Assembly: GCF_002917885.1 (NCBI RefSeq)
Contig: NZ_PQNY01000013.1
Coordinates: 1 to 64,000, forward strand
Direction: 5' to 3'
Length of the DNA: 64,000 nt
DNA from: Flavobacterium croceum DSM 17960
Lineage (GTDB): Bacteria; Bacteroidota; Bacteroidia; Flavobacteriales; Flavobacteriaceae
The position numbers and the translations under genes are program-made. This document shows, piece after piece, positions 33,152 to 41,772 of the stretch (position 1 is its first letter; every line of letters begins with the position of its first letter). The notes under the pieces were generated by a model that was not told the DNA's origin, ran no database searches, and saw nothing but the letters and a program-made list of their open reading frames with translations.

Positions 33152-34042
33152 ATGAAAAAGCTTACAAAAAATATAATTTATTTAACCTTATTTCTAGCTA
33201 TTTTTTCTTGTTCTAAAAAAAATGAAAAGGCAGATGGTTATGGAAACTTTGAGGCTACAGAAATTACAATTTCTTCAGAATCTAGCGGAAAAATAACAAA
33301 AATAATTCCAGCAGAAGGCGACTTTGTTAAAAAAAACCAACTATTGGCAGTAATAGATACTACACAATTGTATTACATAAAACAACAATTGCTGGCAACA
33401 AAAAATACTGTATCTTCAAAAACGGAGTATGTAGCGACACAAGTTGAGGTTTTAAAACAGCAGTTAAAAACGGCTCAAATAGAACAAAGTAGAGTTGTAG
33501 CTATGTATCGTGAAAATGCTGCAACCAAAAGACAAGTAGATGAAATTGATGGAAAAGTAAAAGTCATTTTAGAGCAAATTAAAAACGCAAAAACCCAAAA
33601 CACACCCATTGCGACCGAAGTTAAATCGGTAGACGTGCAAATAGAAAAAATAAACGATCAGATAAAAAAAAGTAGCATTTATAGTCCAATTTCGGCAACG
33701 GTATTAACCAAATATGTAGAGCAAGGAGAAGTTACGGCTTTTGGTAAACCTCTTTTTAAACTAGCAGATATATCAAAATTGGAACTTCGAGTTTATGTAA
33801 GCGAAAAACAATTGTCGAATATTAGAATAGGACAAAAAGTTACTGTAAAAGTCGATACAGAAAATAGTATGAAACCGTATCAAGGAACAATATCTTGGAT
33901 TTCTTCTCAAGCGGAATTTACCCCAAAAGTAATTCAAACCAAAGAAGAGCGTGTAAATTTAGTCTATGCTGTAAAAGTAACCGTAAAAAACGATGGCTAT
34001 TTAAAAATAGGAATGCCCGCAGAAATGTGGCTTAAACAATAA
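33152..34042 (+). CDS. HlyD/YbhG-like adaptor lipoprotein
   Basis: The 296-residue protein has a lipoprotein signal ending 'FLAIFSC', then the lipoyl half motif ('SSGKITKIIPAEGDFVKKNQ'), a coiled-coil hairpin (about 75-165), the second lipoyl half ('IYSPISATVLTKYVEQGEV') and a beta-barrel part. It joins the ABC exporter to the TolC protein, as YbhG does. The start codon lies 28 bases after a structured RNA element, and the first ATPase gene follows 5 bases after the stop. Confidence 0.87.
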   Translation: MKKLTKNIIYLTLFLAIFSCSKKNEKADGYGNFEATEITISSESSGKITKIIPAEGDFVKKNQLLAVIDTTQLYYIKQQLLATKNTVSSKTEYVATQVEVLKQQLKTAQIEQSRVVAMYRENAATKRQVDEIDGKVKVILEQIKNAKTQNTPIATEVKSVDVQIEKINDQIKKSSIYSPISATVLTKYVEQGEVTAFGKPLFKLADISKLELRVYVSEKQLSNIRIGQKVTVKVDTENSMKPYQGTISWISSQAEFTPKVIQTKEERVNLVYAVKVTVKNDGYLKIGMPAEMWLKQ

Positions 34043-34047
34043 ATAAT

Positions 34048-34947
34048 ATGGGTATTCTAGTAGAAAATATTTCTAAAAAATATCAAAATACTACAGCCAT
34101 TCAAGATATTTCTTTTGAAGTAAACAAAGGAGAACTTTTTGGTCTTATTGGTCCAGATGGTGCTGGTAAAACTACTATTTTTAGAATCGTTACTACTTTG
34201 CTTATTCCAAATAGTGGTAAGGTTACTGTTGCAGGTTTAGATGTTGTACAGCAATACAAACAAATACGAAATATAGTTGGCTATATGCCTGGTAAATTTT
34301 CGTTGTACCAAGATTTAACAGTCGAAGAAAATTTGCAGTTTTTTGCCACAATTTTTGGAACAACTATTTCTGAAAATTACCATTTAATAAAAGATATTTA
34401 CACGCAAATAGAACCCTACAAAGCCCGTAGGGCAGGGGCATTATCTGGCGGTATGAAACAAAAATTAGCATTATGCTGTGCACTAATTCATAAACCTAAA
34501 GTATTATTTTTAGACGAGCCTACAACAGGCGTAGACCCTGTATCTAGAAAAGAATTTTGGGAAATGCTCAAAAGACTAAAGCAATTTGGAATTACAATTT
34601 TGGTTTCTACACCATATATGGACGAAGCTTCTTTGTGCGATAGAATTGCACTTATTCAAAAAGGTAAAATTCTTAAAATAGATACACCACAAAGATTAAT
34701 ACAAAATTTTTCAAAGATAATTTGGAATATTAAATCGTCAAACAAATATCTATTGCTTGAAGATTTAAAAGCATTTGAACACAAACATAGTGTATTCGCA
34801 TTTGGAGATTCGATGCACTTTATAGCAAAAACAGATTTGGTATCGAAAAAGGAGATAGAAAATTATTTGAAAACTAAAAATCATTCTGATATAGAAGTAA
34901 ATAAAATAGAACCAACTATAGAAGATATTTTTATGGATTTAAGTTAG
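34048..34947 (+). CDS. ABC transporter ATPase 1 (YbhF N-half-like)
   Basis: The 299-residue ATPase has Walker A 'GPDGAGKTT', signature 'LSGGMKQKLAL', Walker B 'VLFLDEPTTGVDP', and a C-terminal extension of about 80 residues. In E. coli YbhF two ATPase domains are fused; here they are two genes separated by 2 bases. Together with the next ATPase it drives the two ABC-2 permeases. Family members export drugs, cations or lipids; the substrate is unknown. Confidence 0.88.
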   Translation: MGILVENISKKYQNTTAIQDISFEVNKGELFGLIGPDGAGKTTIFRIVTTLLIPNSGKVTVAGLDVVQQYKQIRNIVGYMPGKFSLYQDLTVEENLQFFATIFGTTISENYHLIKDIYTQIEPYKARRAGALSGGMKQKLALCCALIHKPKVLFLDEPTTGVDPVSRKEFWEMLKRLKQFGITILVSTPYMDEASLCDRIALIQKGKILKIDTPQRLIQNFSKIIWNIKSSNKYLLLEDLKAFEHKHSVFAFGDSMHFIAKTDLVSKKEIENYLKTKNHSDIEVNKIEPTIEDIFMDLS

Positions 34948-34949
34948 TT

Positions 34950-35684
34950 ATGCCACAAAATACAATGATAAAAGTAGAAAACCTAACCAAAACTTTTGGC
35001 AATTTTACAGCCGTAAAAGGTATAAGTTTTGATGTTAAAAAAGGTGAAATTTTTGGGTTTTTAGGAGCAAATGGCGCAGGAAAAACCACTGCAATAAAAA
35101 TGCTAATAGGAATTTCAAAGCCTACAAGAGGCACTGCTGTTGTTGCAGGTTTTGATGTACAAACAGATAGCGAAAAAGTGAAAAGAAATATTGGTTATAT
35201 GAGCCAAAAATTTTCAATGTATGACGATTTAACAATTCGTGAAAATATTGTTTTTTTTGGAGGAATTTATGGATTATCAAGACAAGAAATTAAACAAAAA
35301 ACCGAACAATTAGTACAAGAACTTGAATTGGAAAACTACATAGATCAATTGGTAATTTCTTTACCCTTGGGTTGGAAACAAAAATTGGCGTTTTCGGTGG
35401 CTATGCTACACGAGCCTCAAATTGTTTTTTTAGATGAGCCAACGGGTGGTGTAGATCCAATAACAAGAAGACAATTTTGGGAAATGATTTACGCCAAAGC
35501 ACATACAGGTACTACCATATTTGTAACAACACATTACATGGATGAAGCCGAATATTGTGATAGAGTATCGATTATGGTTGATGGAAGTATAGAAGCACTA
35601 GATAGCCCCAAAGGATTGAAAGAAATCTATGGAGTAAACTCTATGAATGATGTATTTTTAAAATTGGCACGTAATATAGAATAG
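34950..35684 (+). CDS. ABC transporter ATPase 2 (YbhF C-half-like)
   Basis: The 244-residue ATPase has Walker A 'GANGAGKTT' and Walker B 'IVFLDEPTGGVDP'. The usual LSGGQ signature is replaced by 'SLPLGWKQKLAF', a variant I recall from the second ATPase of this family, so the two nucleotide sites may be unequal. A second ATG at 34965 is a possible start. It lies 2 bases after ATPase 1 and 1 base before the first permease. Confidence 0.87.
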   Translation: MPQNTMIKVENLTKTFGNFTAVKGISFDVKKGEIFGFLGANGAGKTTAIKMLIGISKPTRGTAVVAGFDVQTDSEKVKRNIGYMSQKFSMYDDLTIRENIVFFGGIYGLSRQEIKQKTEQLVQELELENYIDQLVISLPLGWKQKLAFSVAMLHEPQIVFLDEPTGGVDPITRRQFWEMIYAKAHTGTTIFVTTHYMDEAEYCDRVSIMVDGSIEALDSPKGLKEIYGVNSMNDVFLKLARNIE

Positions 35685-35685
35685 C

Positions 35686-36798
35686 ATGAACAGAAAAGTT
35701 TTTATTGGGTTTGTAAAAAAAGAGTTTTTTCATATTTTTAGAGATAGACGCTCTATGATTATTCTTTTTGGAATGCCATTGGTACAAATTTTACTTTTTG
35801 GTTTTGCCATTACAAATGAAATTAATAATGTTTCTATTGCCGTATTGGATAAATCTAAAGATGTTGAAACCCAAAAAATCATTCACAAAATTGCTGCTTC
35901 ACCTTATTTTGAAATAGAAAAAGTACTTCATGCAGAAAGCGAGATAGAACCTATTTTTAAATCAGGAAAAGTAAAAGCAGTACTCATTTTTGAATCTAAT
36001 TTTAATAAAAAAATTCAAACAACATCACTAGCCAAAGTTCAAGTAATAACAGATGCTACTGAGCCCAATACCGCCAATACCATTACTGCTTATGTAAATG
36101 CCATACTTCAAAATTATTCTAAAGAAATAAATCACAATGCACATTCAAAATACGATATAGCCATAGAATCACAATGGCGATATAATCCAGAACTCAAGAG
36201 TGTATATACTTTTGTACCTGGTGTAATGACTGTAATTTTAATGCTTGTTTCTGCCATGATGACTTCTATTTCTATTGCACGCGAAAAAGAATTAGGCACT
36301 ATGGAAATACTTTTGGTTTCTCCCTTAAAACCAATTTTGGTAATACTAGGCAAGGTTTTTCCTTATATATTTTTATCGATTATCAATGCCATTATCATTG
36401 TTGGATTGGGCTTTTTTGTATTTAAAATGCCTATAAACGGAAGTTTATTTTTACTAACTTTAGAAAGCATTTTATTTATAATAACCGCTTTAGCCTTAGG
36501 AATTTTAATTTCTACAATTTCCAATTCACAACAAACTGCCATGATGATTTCGCTAATGGGGCTTATGCTACCCGTTATCATACTTTCTGGGTTTATTTTT
36601 CCTATATCGAGTATGCCTTTGCCTATGCAAATTATCAGTAATATTATTCCAGCAAAATGGTTTATTAGTATTGTAAAAGCCATTATGCTTAAAGGTGTTG
36701 GAATTCAATTTATATGGAAAGAAACCCTTATTTTACTCTTTATGACAATGATTTTTATGCTATTGAGTATGAAAAAATACAAAATAAGATTGGAGTAA
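35686..36798 (+). CDS. ABC-2 type permease 1 (YbhS-like)
   Basis: The 370-residue membrane protein has one N-terminal helix after 'FVKKEFFHIFRDRRSM', a large extracytoplasmic domain (about 45-170), and five C-terminal helices containing 'SIAREKELGTMEILLVSPL', typical of ABC-2 exporters such as YbhS/YbhR. It follows ATPase 2 by 1 base and is paired with a second, diverged permease. The two probably form a heterodimer. Confidence 0.87.
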   Translation: MNRKVFIGFVKKEFFHIFRDRRSMIILFGMPLVQILLFGFAITNEINNVSIAVLDKSKDVETQKIIHKIAASPYFEIEKVLHAESEIEPIFKSGKVKAVLIFESNFNKKIQTTSLAKVQVITDATEPNTANTITAYVNAILQNYSKEINHNAHSKYDIAIESQWRYNPELKSVYTFVPGVMTVILMLVSAMMTSISIAREKELGTMEILLVSPLKPILVILGKVFPYIFLSIINAIIIVGLGFFVFKMPINGSLFLLTLESILFIITALALGILISTISNSQQTAMMISLMGLMLPVIILSGFIFPISSMPLPMQIISNIIPAKWFISIVKAIMLKGVGIQFIWKETLILLFMTMIFMLLSMKKYKIRLE

Positions 36799-36820
36799 GT
36801 CTTAATAAAACGTGTATTAC

Positions 36821-37948
36821 ATGAAAATTATTTTATTTATAATTCAAAAAGAATTCAAACAAATTTTTAGAAATAAAGCGATGTTGCCTTTGTTGTTTGT
36901 AATGCCTTTTATGCAATTACTTATTTTATCAAATGCGGCTTCATTTGAAATAAAAAACATTAAAATTGGTTTTGTAAATCATGATAATTCTCAAACATCG
37001 TACAAACTTATTAGTAAATTTCAATCGGTATCTATTTTTAGTCTATCTGAAAATTTTTCTACGATAAAAGATGCCGAAGCGAGTATGGAGCAAGGTAAAG
37101 TTGATGTTATTGTAGAAATTCCAAATCATTTAGAAAAAAAACTTCTTAACGATAACCAAACTTCTCTATCTGTAATTATCAATGCTATAGATGGCGCTGC
37201 AGCGGGAATAGAAAATGTGTATGTTACTCAGGTTATTAAAGATTTTAACCAAAGCATAAAATCAGAATTGGTCATGACTTCTTTTGATTCTGAAAACAAA
37301 CCTTATTTTAATGTAATTGCGATACCTTCTTTTTGGTACAATAACACACTAAATTACAAAACCTATATGGTACCAGGTATTTTAGTTTTATTGGTAACGA
37401 TGCTAACTCTTTTTTTATCGGGAATGAATATTGTACGTGAAAAAGAAATAGGAACTCTAGAGCAAATTAATGTTACGCCTATAAAAAAACATCAATTTAT
37501 TGTAGGAAAATTATTTCCATTTTGGGTTATCGGGTTGTTGGTTCTTACCATTGGTTTACTCATTGCCAAAATAGTTTTTTCTATTCCAATTTTGGGAAAT
37601 GTGTTTATTATTTATGGTTTTGCAGCTTTATACCTTATGGTTATTTTGGGCATTGGATTATTTATTTCCAATTTTACCGAAACTCAGCAACAATCTATGT
37701 TTATATCTTGGTTTTTTATGGTAGTATTTATTTTAATGAGCGGACTTTTTACTCCTATAGAAAGTATGCCCGTTTGGGCTCAGAGGATAACGTATATCAA
37801 TCCGATACGATATTTTGTAGAATTTACACGAATGGTTATGCTTAAAGGATCTGATTTTTATGAGGTTCGTATACATTTTATGATTATACTAGCGTATGCA
37901 ATACTGGTAAATTTTTTAGCCATTTGGAGTTATAAAAAAGTTAATTAA
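36821..37948 (+). CDS. ABC-2 type permease 2 (YbhR-like)
   Basis: The 375-residue permease has the same plan as its neighbour: 'FIIQKEFKQIFRNKAML' before the first helix, an extracytoplasmic domain, and C-terminal helices with 'NIVREKEIGTLEQINVTPI' and 'SGLFTPIESMPVWAQ'. ATG 36821 is preferred over GTG 36812. It is the last gene of the TetR-ABC operon. I see no strong terminator after it. Confidence 0.86.
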   Translation: MKIILFIIQKEFKQIFRNKAMLPLLFVMPFMQLLILSNAASFEIKNIKIGFVNHDNSQTSYKLISKFQSVSIFSLSENFSTIKDAEASMEQGKVDVIVEIPNHLEKKLLNDNQTSLSVIINAIDGAAAGIENVYVTQVIKDFNQSIKSELVMTSFDSENKPYFNVIAIPSFWYNNTLNYKTYMVPGILVLLVTMLTLFLSGMNIVREKEIGTLEQINVTPIKKHQFIVGKLFPFWVIGLLVLTIGLLIAKIVFSIPILGNVFIIYGFAALYLMVILGIGLFISNFTETQQQSMFISWFFMVVFILMSGLFTPIESMPVWAQRITYINPIRYFVEFTRMVMLKGSDFYEVRIHFMIILAYAILVNFLAIWSYKKVN

Positions 37949-38015
37949 CTTTATTACTTTAAAAACATATTATATATTTACATCAAATTAGTATCAATTT
38001 TAAAAATAAAAAAAG

Positions 38016-38222
38016 ATGAAAAAATTAGCATCAATATTGGCTGTATCGGCTTTATTATTTTCAATGAACGTATCTGCTCAAGAGCAAGAGCCAAAGCAAA
38101 AAAAGAAAAAAGCAAAAACAGAAAAATCTTGTTCTGCTGACGAGAAGAAATCTTGCGAAAAAGGAGAGAAAAAAGGAGGATGTTGCTCTCACAAAAAAGC
38201 AGAAGAGAAAAAAGCAGAATAA
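38016..38222 (+). CDS. secreted Lys/Cys-rich small protein
   Basis: This 68-residue protein has a signal peptide (MKKLASILAVSALLFSMNVSAQ). The mature part of about 45 residues is dominated by Lys and Glu with four Cys (C39, C47, C56, C57) and one His, for example 'KSCSADEKKSCEKGEKKGG' then 'CCSHKK'. I do not recognise a family. The composition would allow metal or thiol chemistry in the periplasm, and two efflux operons flank it. It is monocistronic, with a strong terminator after it. Confidence 0.6.
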   Translation: MKKLASILAVSALLFSMNVSAQEQEPKQKKKKAKTEKSCSADEKKSCEKGEKKGGCCSHKKAEEKKAE

Positions 38223-38248
38223 TTTTTATTTTGTATCATAAAATTGCT

Positions 38249-38277
38249 AAGCGTTTCTTTATTGAAACGCTTTTTTT
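38249..38277 (+). terminator. terminator after the Lys/Cys-rich protein gene
   Basis: A 9-bp stem (AAGCGTTTC / GAAACGCTT) with a 6-base loop and a run of T. Confidence 0.88.
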
Positions 38278-38313
38278 GTAACTATTGTTACCTAGATAAC
38301 TCTTTGATTTATT

Positions 38314-38321
38314 TACATTTG
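38314..38321 (+). promoter_or_regulatory. -7 box (TACATTTG) directly before a start codon
   Basis: A full TAnnTTTG match whose last base is only 5 bases before the ATG at 38326. The expected start of transcription is therefore at or next to the start codon, pointing to a leaderless mRNA. GTAAC-N4-GTTAC at 38278-38291 lies upstream. Confidence 0.45.
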
Positions 38322-38325
38322 TTTT

Positions 38326-38649
38326 ATGCGTTTCATATCTATATTTATTTGTATATTTTTTGGTTTGATAACCTTTTTACCAAGTGTAAAGGCTATAAAA
38401 GAACAAATAAAGCCATCTATTTGTAACGAAAAATCTATTCTAGACAATACATCAAAAGCGGGAAGTTGTCAAAATGAAAAGTGTTTGTTAAACTTCTCAT
38501 CTTCTATTTCTGTATTTATTGTTTTTGAAACTAATGAGCCAGTATTTAGTAATACTTTTTCGTATGTTATTAAAAATAATATACATATAAGCAATTTTAT
38601 AAAGTCAAAATTTAATAATACGCCTTGGCAACCTCCAGAATTACTGTAA
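38326..38649 (+). CDS. small exported protein, possibly HYC_CC_PP-like
   Basis: This 107-residue protein has an N-terminal signal-like helix ('FISIFICIFFGLITFLPSVKA'), a middle region with Cys residues ('SCQNEKCLL') and the C-terminus 'PWQPPELL'. The plan recalls the small Bacteroidota family HYC_CC_PP, often found near metal-related genes, but the match is from memory and weak. It has its own -7 box immediately before the ATG and precedes the kelch-like T9SS gene by 48 bases. No function can be assigned. Confidence 0.45.
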   Translation: MRFISIFICIFFGLITFLPSVKAIKEQIKPSICNEKSILDNTSKAGSCQNEKCLLNFSSSISVFIVFETNEPVFSNTFSYVIKNNIHISNFIKSKFNNTPWQPPELL

Positions 38650-38697
38650 TATTTATTAAAACATATTTAATTTAAAGTTTAATCAATTATTACATTA

Positions 38698-40302
38698 ATG
38701 AAAAATACTATCATTTTTGTATTGTTGATGAGTGTATGTATAGCGTATACTCAAAACAATACATCGTTTAATTATCAAATTCAGCTTACTCCAGTTTCAA
38801 TACCCAATTTTCCAGGTATACACTCTTTTGCTTTTGGGCAGCACAACGGCAAATGGCTTATTGTAGGAGGCAGGCTAGACGGCATACATGCTAGACAACC
38901 TTTTAATGCTTTTCCTGCATCTAGTAATAATACCAATTTATATGTAGTAGATGTTGCTACTTCTCAATTTTGGACAAAGTCTATTGCAAATTTGCCTATA
39001 CCTTTAAAAGAGCAGTTGCAGGCAACAAATTTTAATTTTTATCAAGATAATACAACGCTTTATTTAATAGGAGGTTATGCATTTTCAGAAACAGCTCAAG
39101 ACCATATTACTTTTAATAAGCTCACAGCAATAGATGTACCTAATTTAATAGATGCTATTATAAATAATGGCAATATAGATACTTATTTTAAACAAATTTC
39201 AGACGAAAATTTGGCTATAAATGGAGGTCAATTAGGTAAAATTGCTAATACATTTTATTTGGTGGGTGGGCATCGATTTGATGGCAGATATAACCCTATG
39301 AATAACCCAACATTTACACAAACGTATTCAAATCAAATTAAAAAATTTACGATTAACAATACGGCAAATGGCTTAAGTATTTCCAATTATGAAACCATTA
39401 CAGATGCAATTCATTTGCATAGAAGAGATTACAATTTAATGCCTCAAATTTTTCCAAATGGAGAACAAGGATATACTATTTCTTCGGGTGTATTTCAAAT
39501 AAATGTTGATTTACCTTTTTTATATCCTGTAGATATAAAAGCTAGTGGGTATTTTCCTCAAACAAATTTCAACCAATATTTGAGTAATTATCATAGTGCA
39601 AAAGTTTCTTTATATACTGCCGAAAACAACCAAATGCACAACTTGTTTTTTGGCGGAATGAGTCAGTATTATTACAATGGTACAACGTTAATACAAGATA
39701 CTAATGTTCCTTTTGTAAACACAATAAGTAGAGTAACACGATTTGCCGATGGTACTTTGCAAGAATTTCAACAACCAGAAGTAATGCCCGCATTAAAAGG
39801 AGCTAGTGCAGAGTTTATTACAAATAAAGCGCTTCCTCATTATGAAAATGAAGTTGTAAAATTAGACGAAATAACTTCAAACGAAATTGTACTTGGGCAT
39901 ATAGTAGGTGGTTTATACAGTCCGTCTCAAAACCCTTTTACAGCCAATCAAACGAGTACAACACAAGCAAATAGTACAATATATGAAGTAAAATTAATTA
40001 AAAATCAAGATTTAAATAATTATAGTGTTCCAGGTAAAAACCCTTATGATATTGTTGTTTCTCCAAATCCTAGTTATACAAACAAAGTGAAATTACAGTA
40101 TTATGTAGATAAAATAGTAACATTAGATTATTTTATAAGCAGTTTAGACGGTAAGATTATAGATGATGGAGAAATTCAAGGTTCGCATATTGGAAATAAT
40201 ACTCTTGATTTTGAAATAGATGCTCCTAACAACTCCACAGTGATGCTTACATTTATTTTTGATGATAAATATTATGTAACCAAAAAAGTAGTATTAAATT
40301 AA
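38698..40302 (+). CDS. secreted kelch-like protein with type IX secretion tail
   Basis: The 534-residue protein has a signal peptide (about 1-18). Its body has recurring 'IVGGRLDG', 'LIGGYAF', 'LVGGHRFDG', 'FFGGMSQYY' and 'HIVGGLYSP' elements, which look like kelch-type beta-propeller blades with G-G turns. The last ~75 residues ('YDIVVSPNPSYTNKVKLQYY' through 'KKVVLN') form a type A T9SS C-terminal domain that directs export across the outer membrane, where it is cleaved. Ligand or substrate unknown. It is followed by a strong terminator and is not part of the efflux operon. Confidence 0.75.
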   Translation: MKNTIIFVLLMSVCIAYTQNNTSFNYQIQLTPVSIPNFPGIHSFAFGQHNGKWLIVGGRLDGIHARQPFNAFPASSNNTNLYVVDVATSQFWTKSIANLPIPLKEQLQATNFNFYQDNTTLYLIGGYAFSETAQDHITFNKLTAIDVPNLIDAIINNGNIDTYFKQISDENLAINGGQLGKIANTFYLVGGHRFDGRYNPMNNPTFTQTYSNQIKKFTINNTANGLSISNYETITDAIHLHRRDYNLMPQIFPNGEQGYTISSGVFQINVDLPFLYPVDIKASGYFPQTNFNQYLSNYHSAKVSLYTAENNQMHNLFFGGMSQYYYNGTTLIQDTNVPFVNTISRVTRFADGTLQEFQQPEVMPALKGASAEFITNKALPHYENEVVKLDEITSNEIVLGHIVGGLYSPSQNPFTANQTSTTQANSTIYEVKLIKNQDLNNYSVPGKNPYDIVVSPNPSYTNKVKLQYYVDKIVTLDYFISSLDGKIIDDGEIQGSHIGNNTLDFEIDAPNNSTVMLTFIFDDKYYVTKKVVLN

Positions 40303-40323
40303 GACTTTTTCTATTTCATAAAT

Positions 40324-40357
40324 AAACACATTGTTTACTTAAGCAATGTGTTTTTTT
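40324..40357 (+). terminator. terminator after the kelch-like gene
   Basis: A 10-bp stem (AAACACATTG / CAATGTGTTT) extended inward by a few weak pairs, followed by a T-run. It ends where the four-part dyad at 40357 begins. Confidence 0.85.
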
Positions 40358-40389
40358 GTTACTAATGTTACACAGTAACAATTGTAACT
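40357..40389. promoter_or_regulatory. four-half-site dyad TGTTAC x2 / GTAACA-GTAACT before the RND operon
   Basis: Half sites lie at 40357 (TGTTAC), 40366 (TGTTAC), 40375 (GTAACA) and 40384 (GTAACT), each 9 bases apart and symmetric about 40373. The inner pair is TGTTACACAGTAACA. The array ends 21 bases before the -7 box. It is a candidate operator for one or two dimers of an unidentified regulator. Confidence 0.6.
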
Positions 40390-40410
40390 GTACAGCCATT
40401 TTAAGCAAAT

Positions 40411-40418
40411 TATTTTTG
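40411..40418 (+). promoter_or_regulatory. -7 box (TATTTTTG) of the AcrB-like RND operon
   Basis: A full TAnnTTTG match that ends 24 bases before the ATG at 40443. Confidence 0.55.
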
Positions 40419-40442
40419 TTTCGTAATAATTATAAAATCATT

Positions 40443-41753
40443 ATGAATAAAAAAATAATAGGATTAGGAATTTTAATATTGTTTTCAGGTACTTTTTTGT
40501 ATGCTCAAGATACGATACCTGTTTCCAAAAGTCAAGTCTTGCAAAAAGTCATCGAGGGTAATTTGCAAATTAAAATCGCCGAAAAAAATGCGCAAGTAGC
40601 AAAGGCCGACTATAAGCAAGCGCAATCACTTTTTTTGCCCAATATAAACACATCATACAGCGGAATATCTACTACCAATCCGCTTATGGCTTTTGGTTCA
40701 AAGTTGAATCAAGAAATACTAACCATGGCAGATTTCAATCCAGACTTATTGAACAATCCTGCAAAGACTCAAAATTTTTCTACTGTAATAGAAATTCAGC
40801 AACCACTTATTAATATTGATGGATATTATGGAAGAAAGGCAGCAAAAGCCAAGTATGAAGCATACCAACTACAAACAGAGCGTATCAAAGAATATTTGCA
40901 GTTGGAAGTAACAAAAGCTTATATGCAACTTCAGTTGGCTTACAATGCTGTAACTGTTTTACAAAAAGCCGAGAATACAGCCAAAACCAATTTAAAATTA
41001 ATTGAAAACTATTTTAAAAATGGAATGGTTCAAAAAACAGACGTGCTCAATGTACAAGTAAGGGTAAATGATGTTACCAACCAATTGCAATATGCTAAAA
41101 GCAATGTAAAAAATGCTTCCGATTATTTAATGTTTTTGTTGAATGAAGATATGAATGGTAAAATTTATAAGCCAGCAGAGCTTTTTGATACTACTTTTAG
41201 TAACCATACTTTTTTGGAGTTTTCAAAAAGTAGAAAAGATTTTTTATCCTTAGAAAAATCAAACGAAGCCTATCAAAATATGATACAATCCAACAAGTTT
41301 AGTTTGTTACCACGTTTAAATGCTTTTGGAAATTACCAATTATTTGACAGTAAATTTTTAGGAACAGCAGCAAAAGGTTATTTGGTGGGTGCGCAATTAT
41401 CTTGGAATTTATTTGATGGTCTAAAAACGTATGGCAAAATAGACAAAGCAAAAGCCGAATCGCAAAAAGCAGTTTTAGAAGCAGAACAATACAAAAAGCA
41501 GAGTGAGTTAGAATTTAACAAAACCAACAGGCAACTTTTAGATGCTCAAAATAAAGTATCTCTAGCACAGTTGGCGTTGCAACAATCTCAAGAAGCTTAT
41601 AGAATTCGACAAAATAGATTTTCTCAAGGTTTAGAAAAAACGACCGATTTATTACAGTCTGAAACACTACAATATCAAAAAGAATTAGAATACCAACAAG
41701 CTCTATTTGAATACAATTTTTTATCACAATACTTACAGTTTTTGTCTAATTAA
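40443..41753 (+). CDS. TolC-family outer-membrane efflux protein (RND operon)
   Basis: The 436-residue protein has a signal peptide (MNKKIIGLGILILFSGTFLYAQ) and the coiled-coil body of outer-membrane factors ('YLQLEVTKAYMQLQLAYNAV', 'NFSTVIEIQQPLINIDG', 'QLSWNLFDGLKTYGK'). ATG 40443 is preferred over an upstream TTG because it follows the promoter and starts the signal peptide. It is the first gene of a tripartite export operon: channel, adaptor, pump. The adaptor starts 19 bases downstream. Confidence 0.87.
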   Translation: MNKKIIGLGILILFSGTFLYAQDTIPVSKSQVLQKVIEGNLQIKIAEKNAQVAKADYKQAQSLFLPNINTSYSGISTTNPLMAFGSKLNQEILTMADFNPDLLNNPAKTQNFSTVIEIQQPLINIDGYYGRKAAKAKYEAYQLQTERIKEYLQLEVTKAYMQLQLAYNAVTVLQKAENTAKTNLKLIENYFKNGMVQKTDVLNVQVRVNDVTNQLQYAKSNVKNASDYLMFLLNEDMNGKIYKPAELFDTTFSNHTFLEFSKSRKDFLSLEKSNEAYQNMIQSNKFSLLPRLNAFGNYQLFDSKFLGTAAKGYLVGAQLSWNLFDGLKTYGKIDKAKAESQKAVLEAEQYKKQSELEFNKTNRQLLDAQNKVSLAQLALQQSQEAYRIRQNRFSQGLEKTTDLLQSETLQYQKELEYQQALFEYNFLSQYLQFLSN

Positions 41754-41772
41754 TCCTTAAAATTATTTAAAA

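Noticed and set aside
38244-38426. 60-codon frame overlapping the exported protein gene at 38326
   Set aside because: It starts inside the terminator and lies out of frame over the better-supported gene, which has a signal sequence and promoter.
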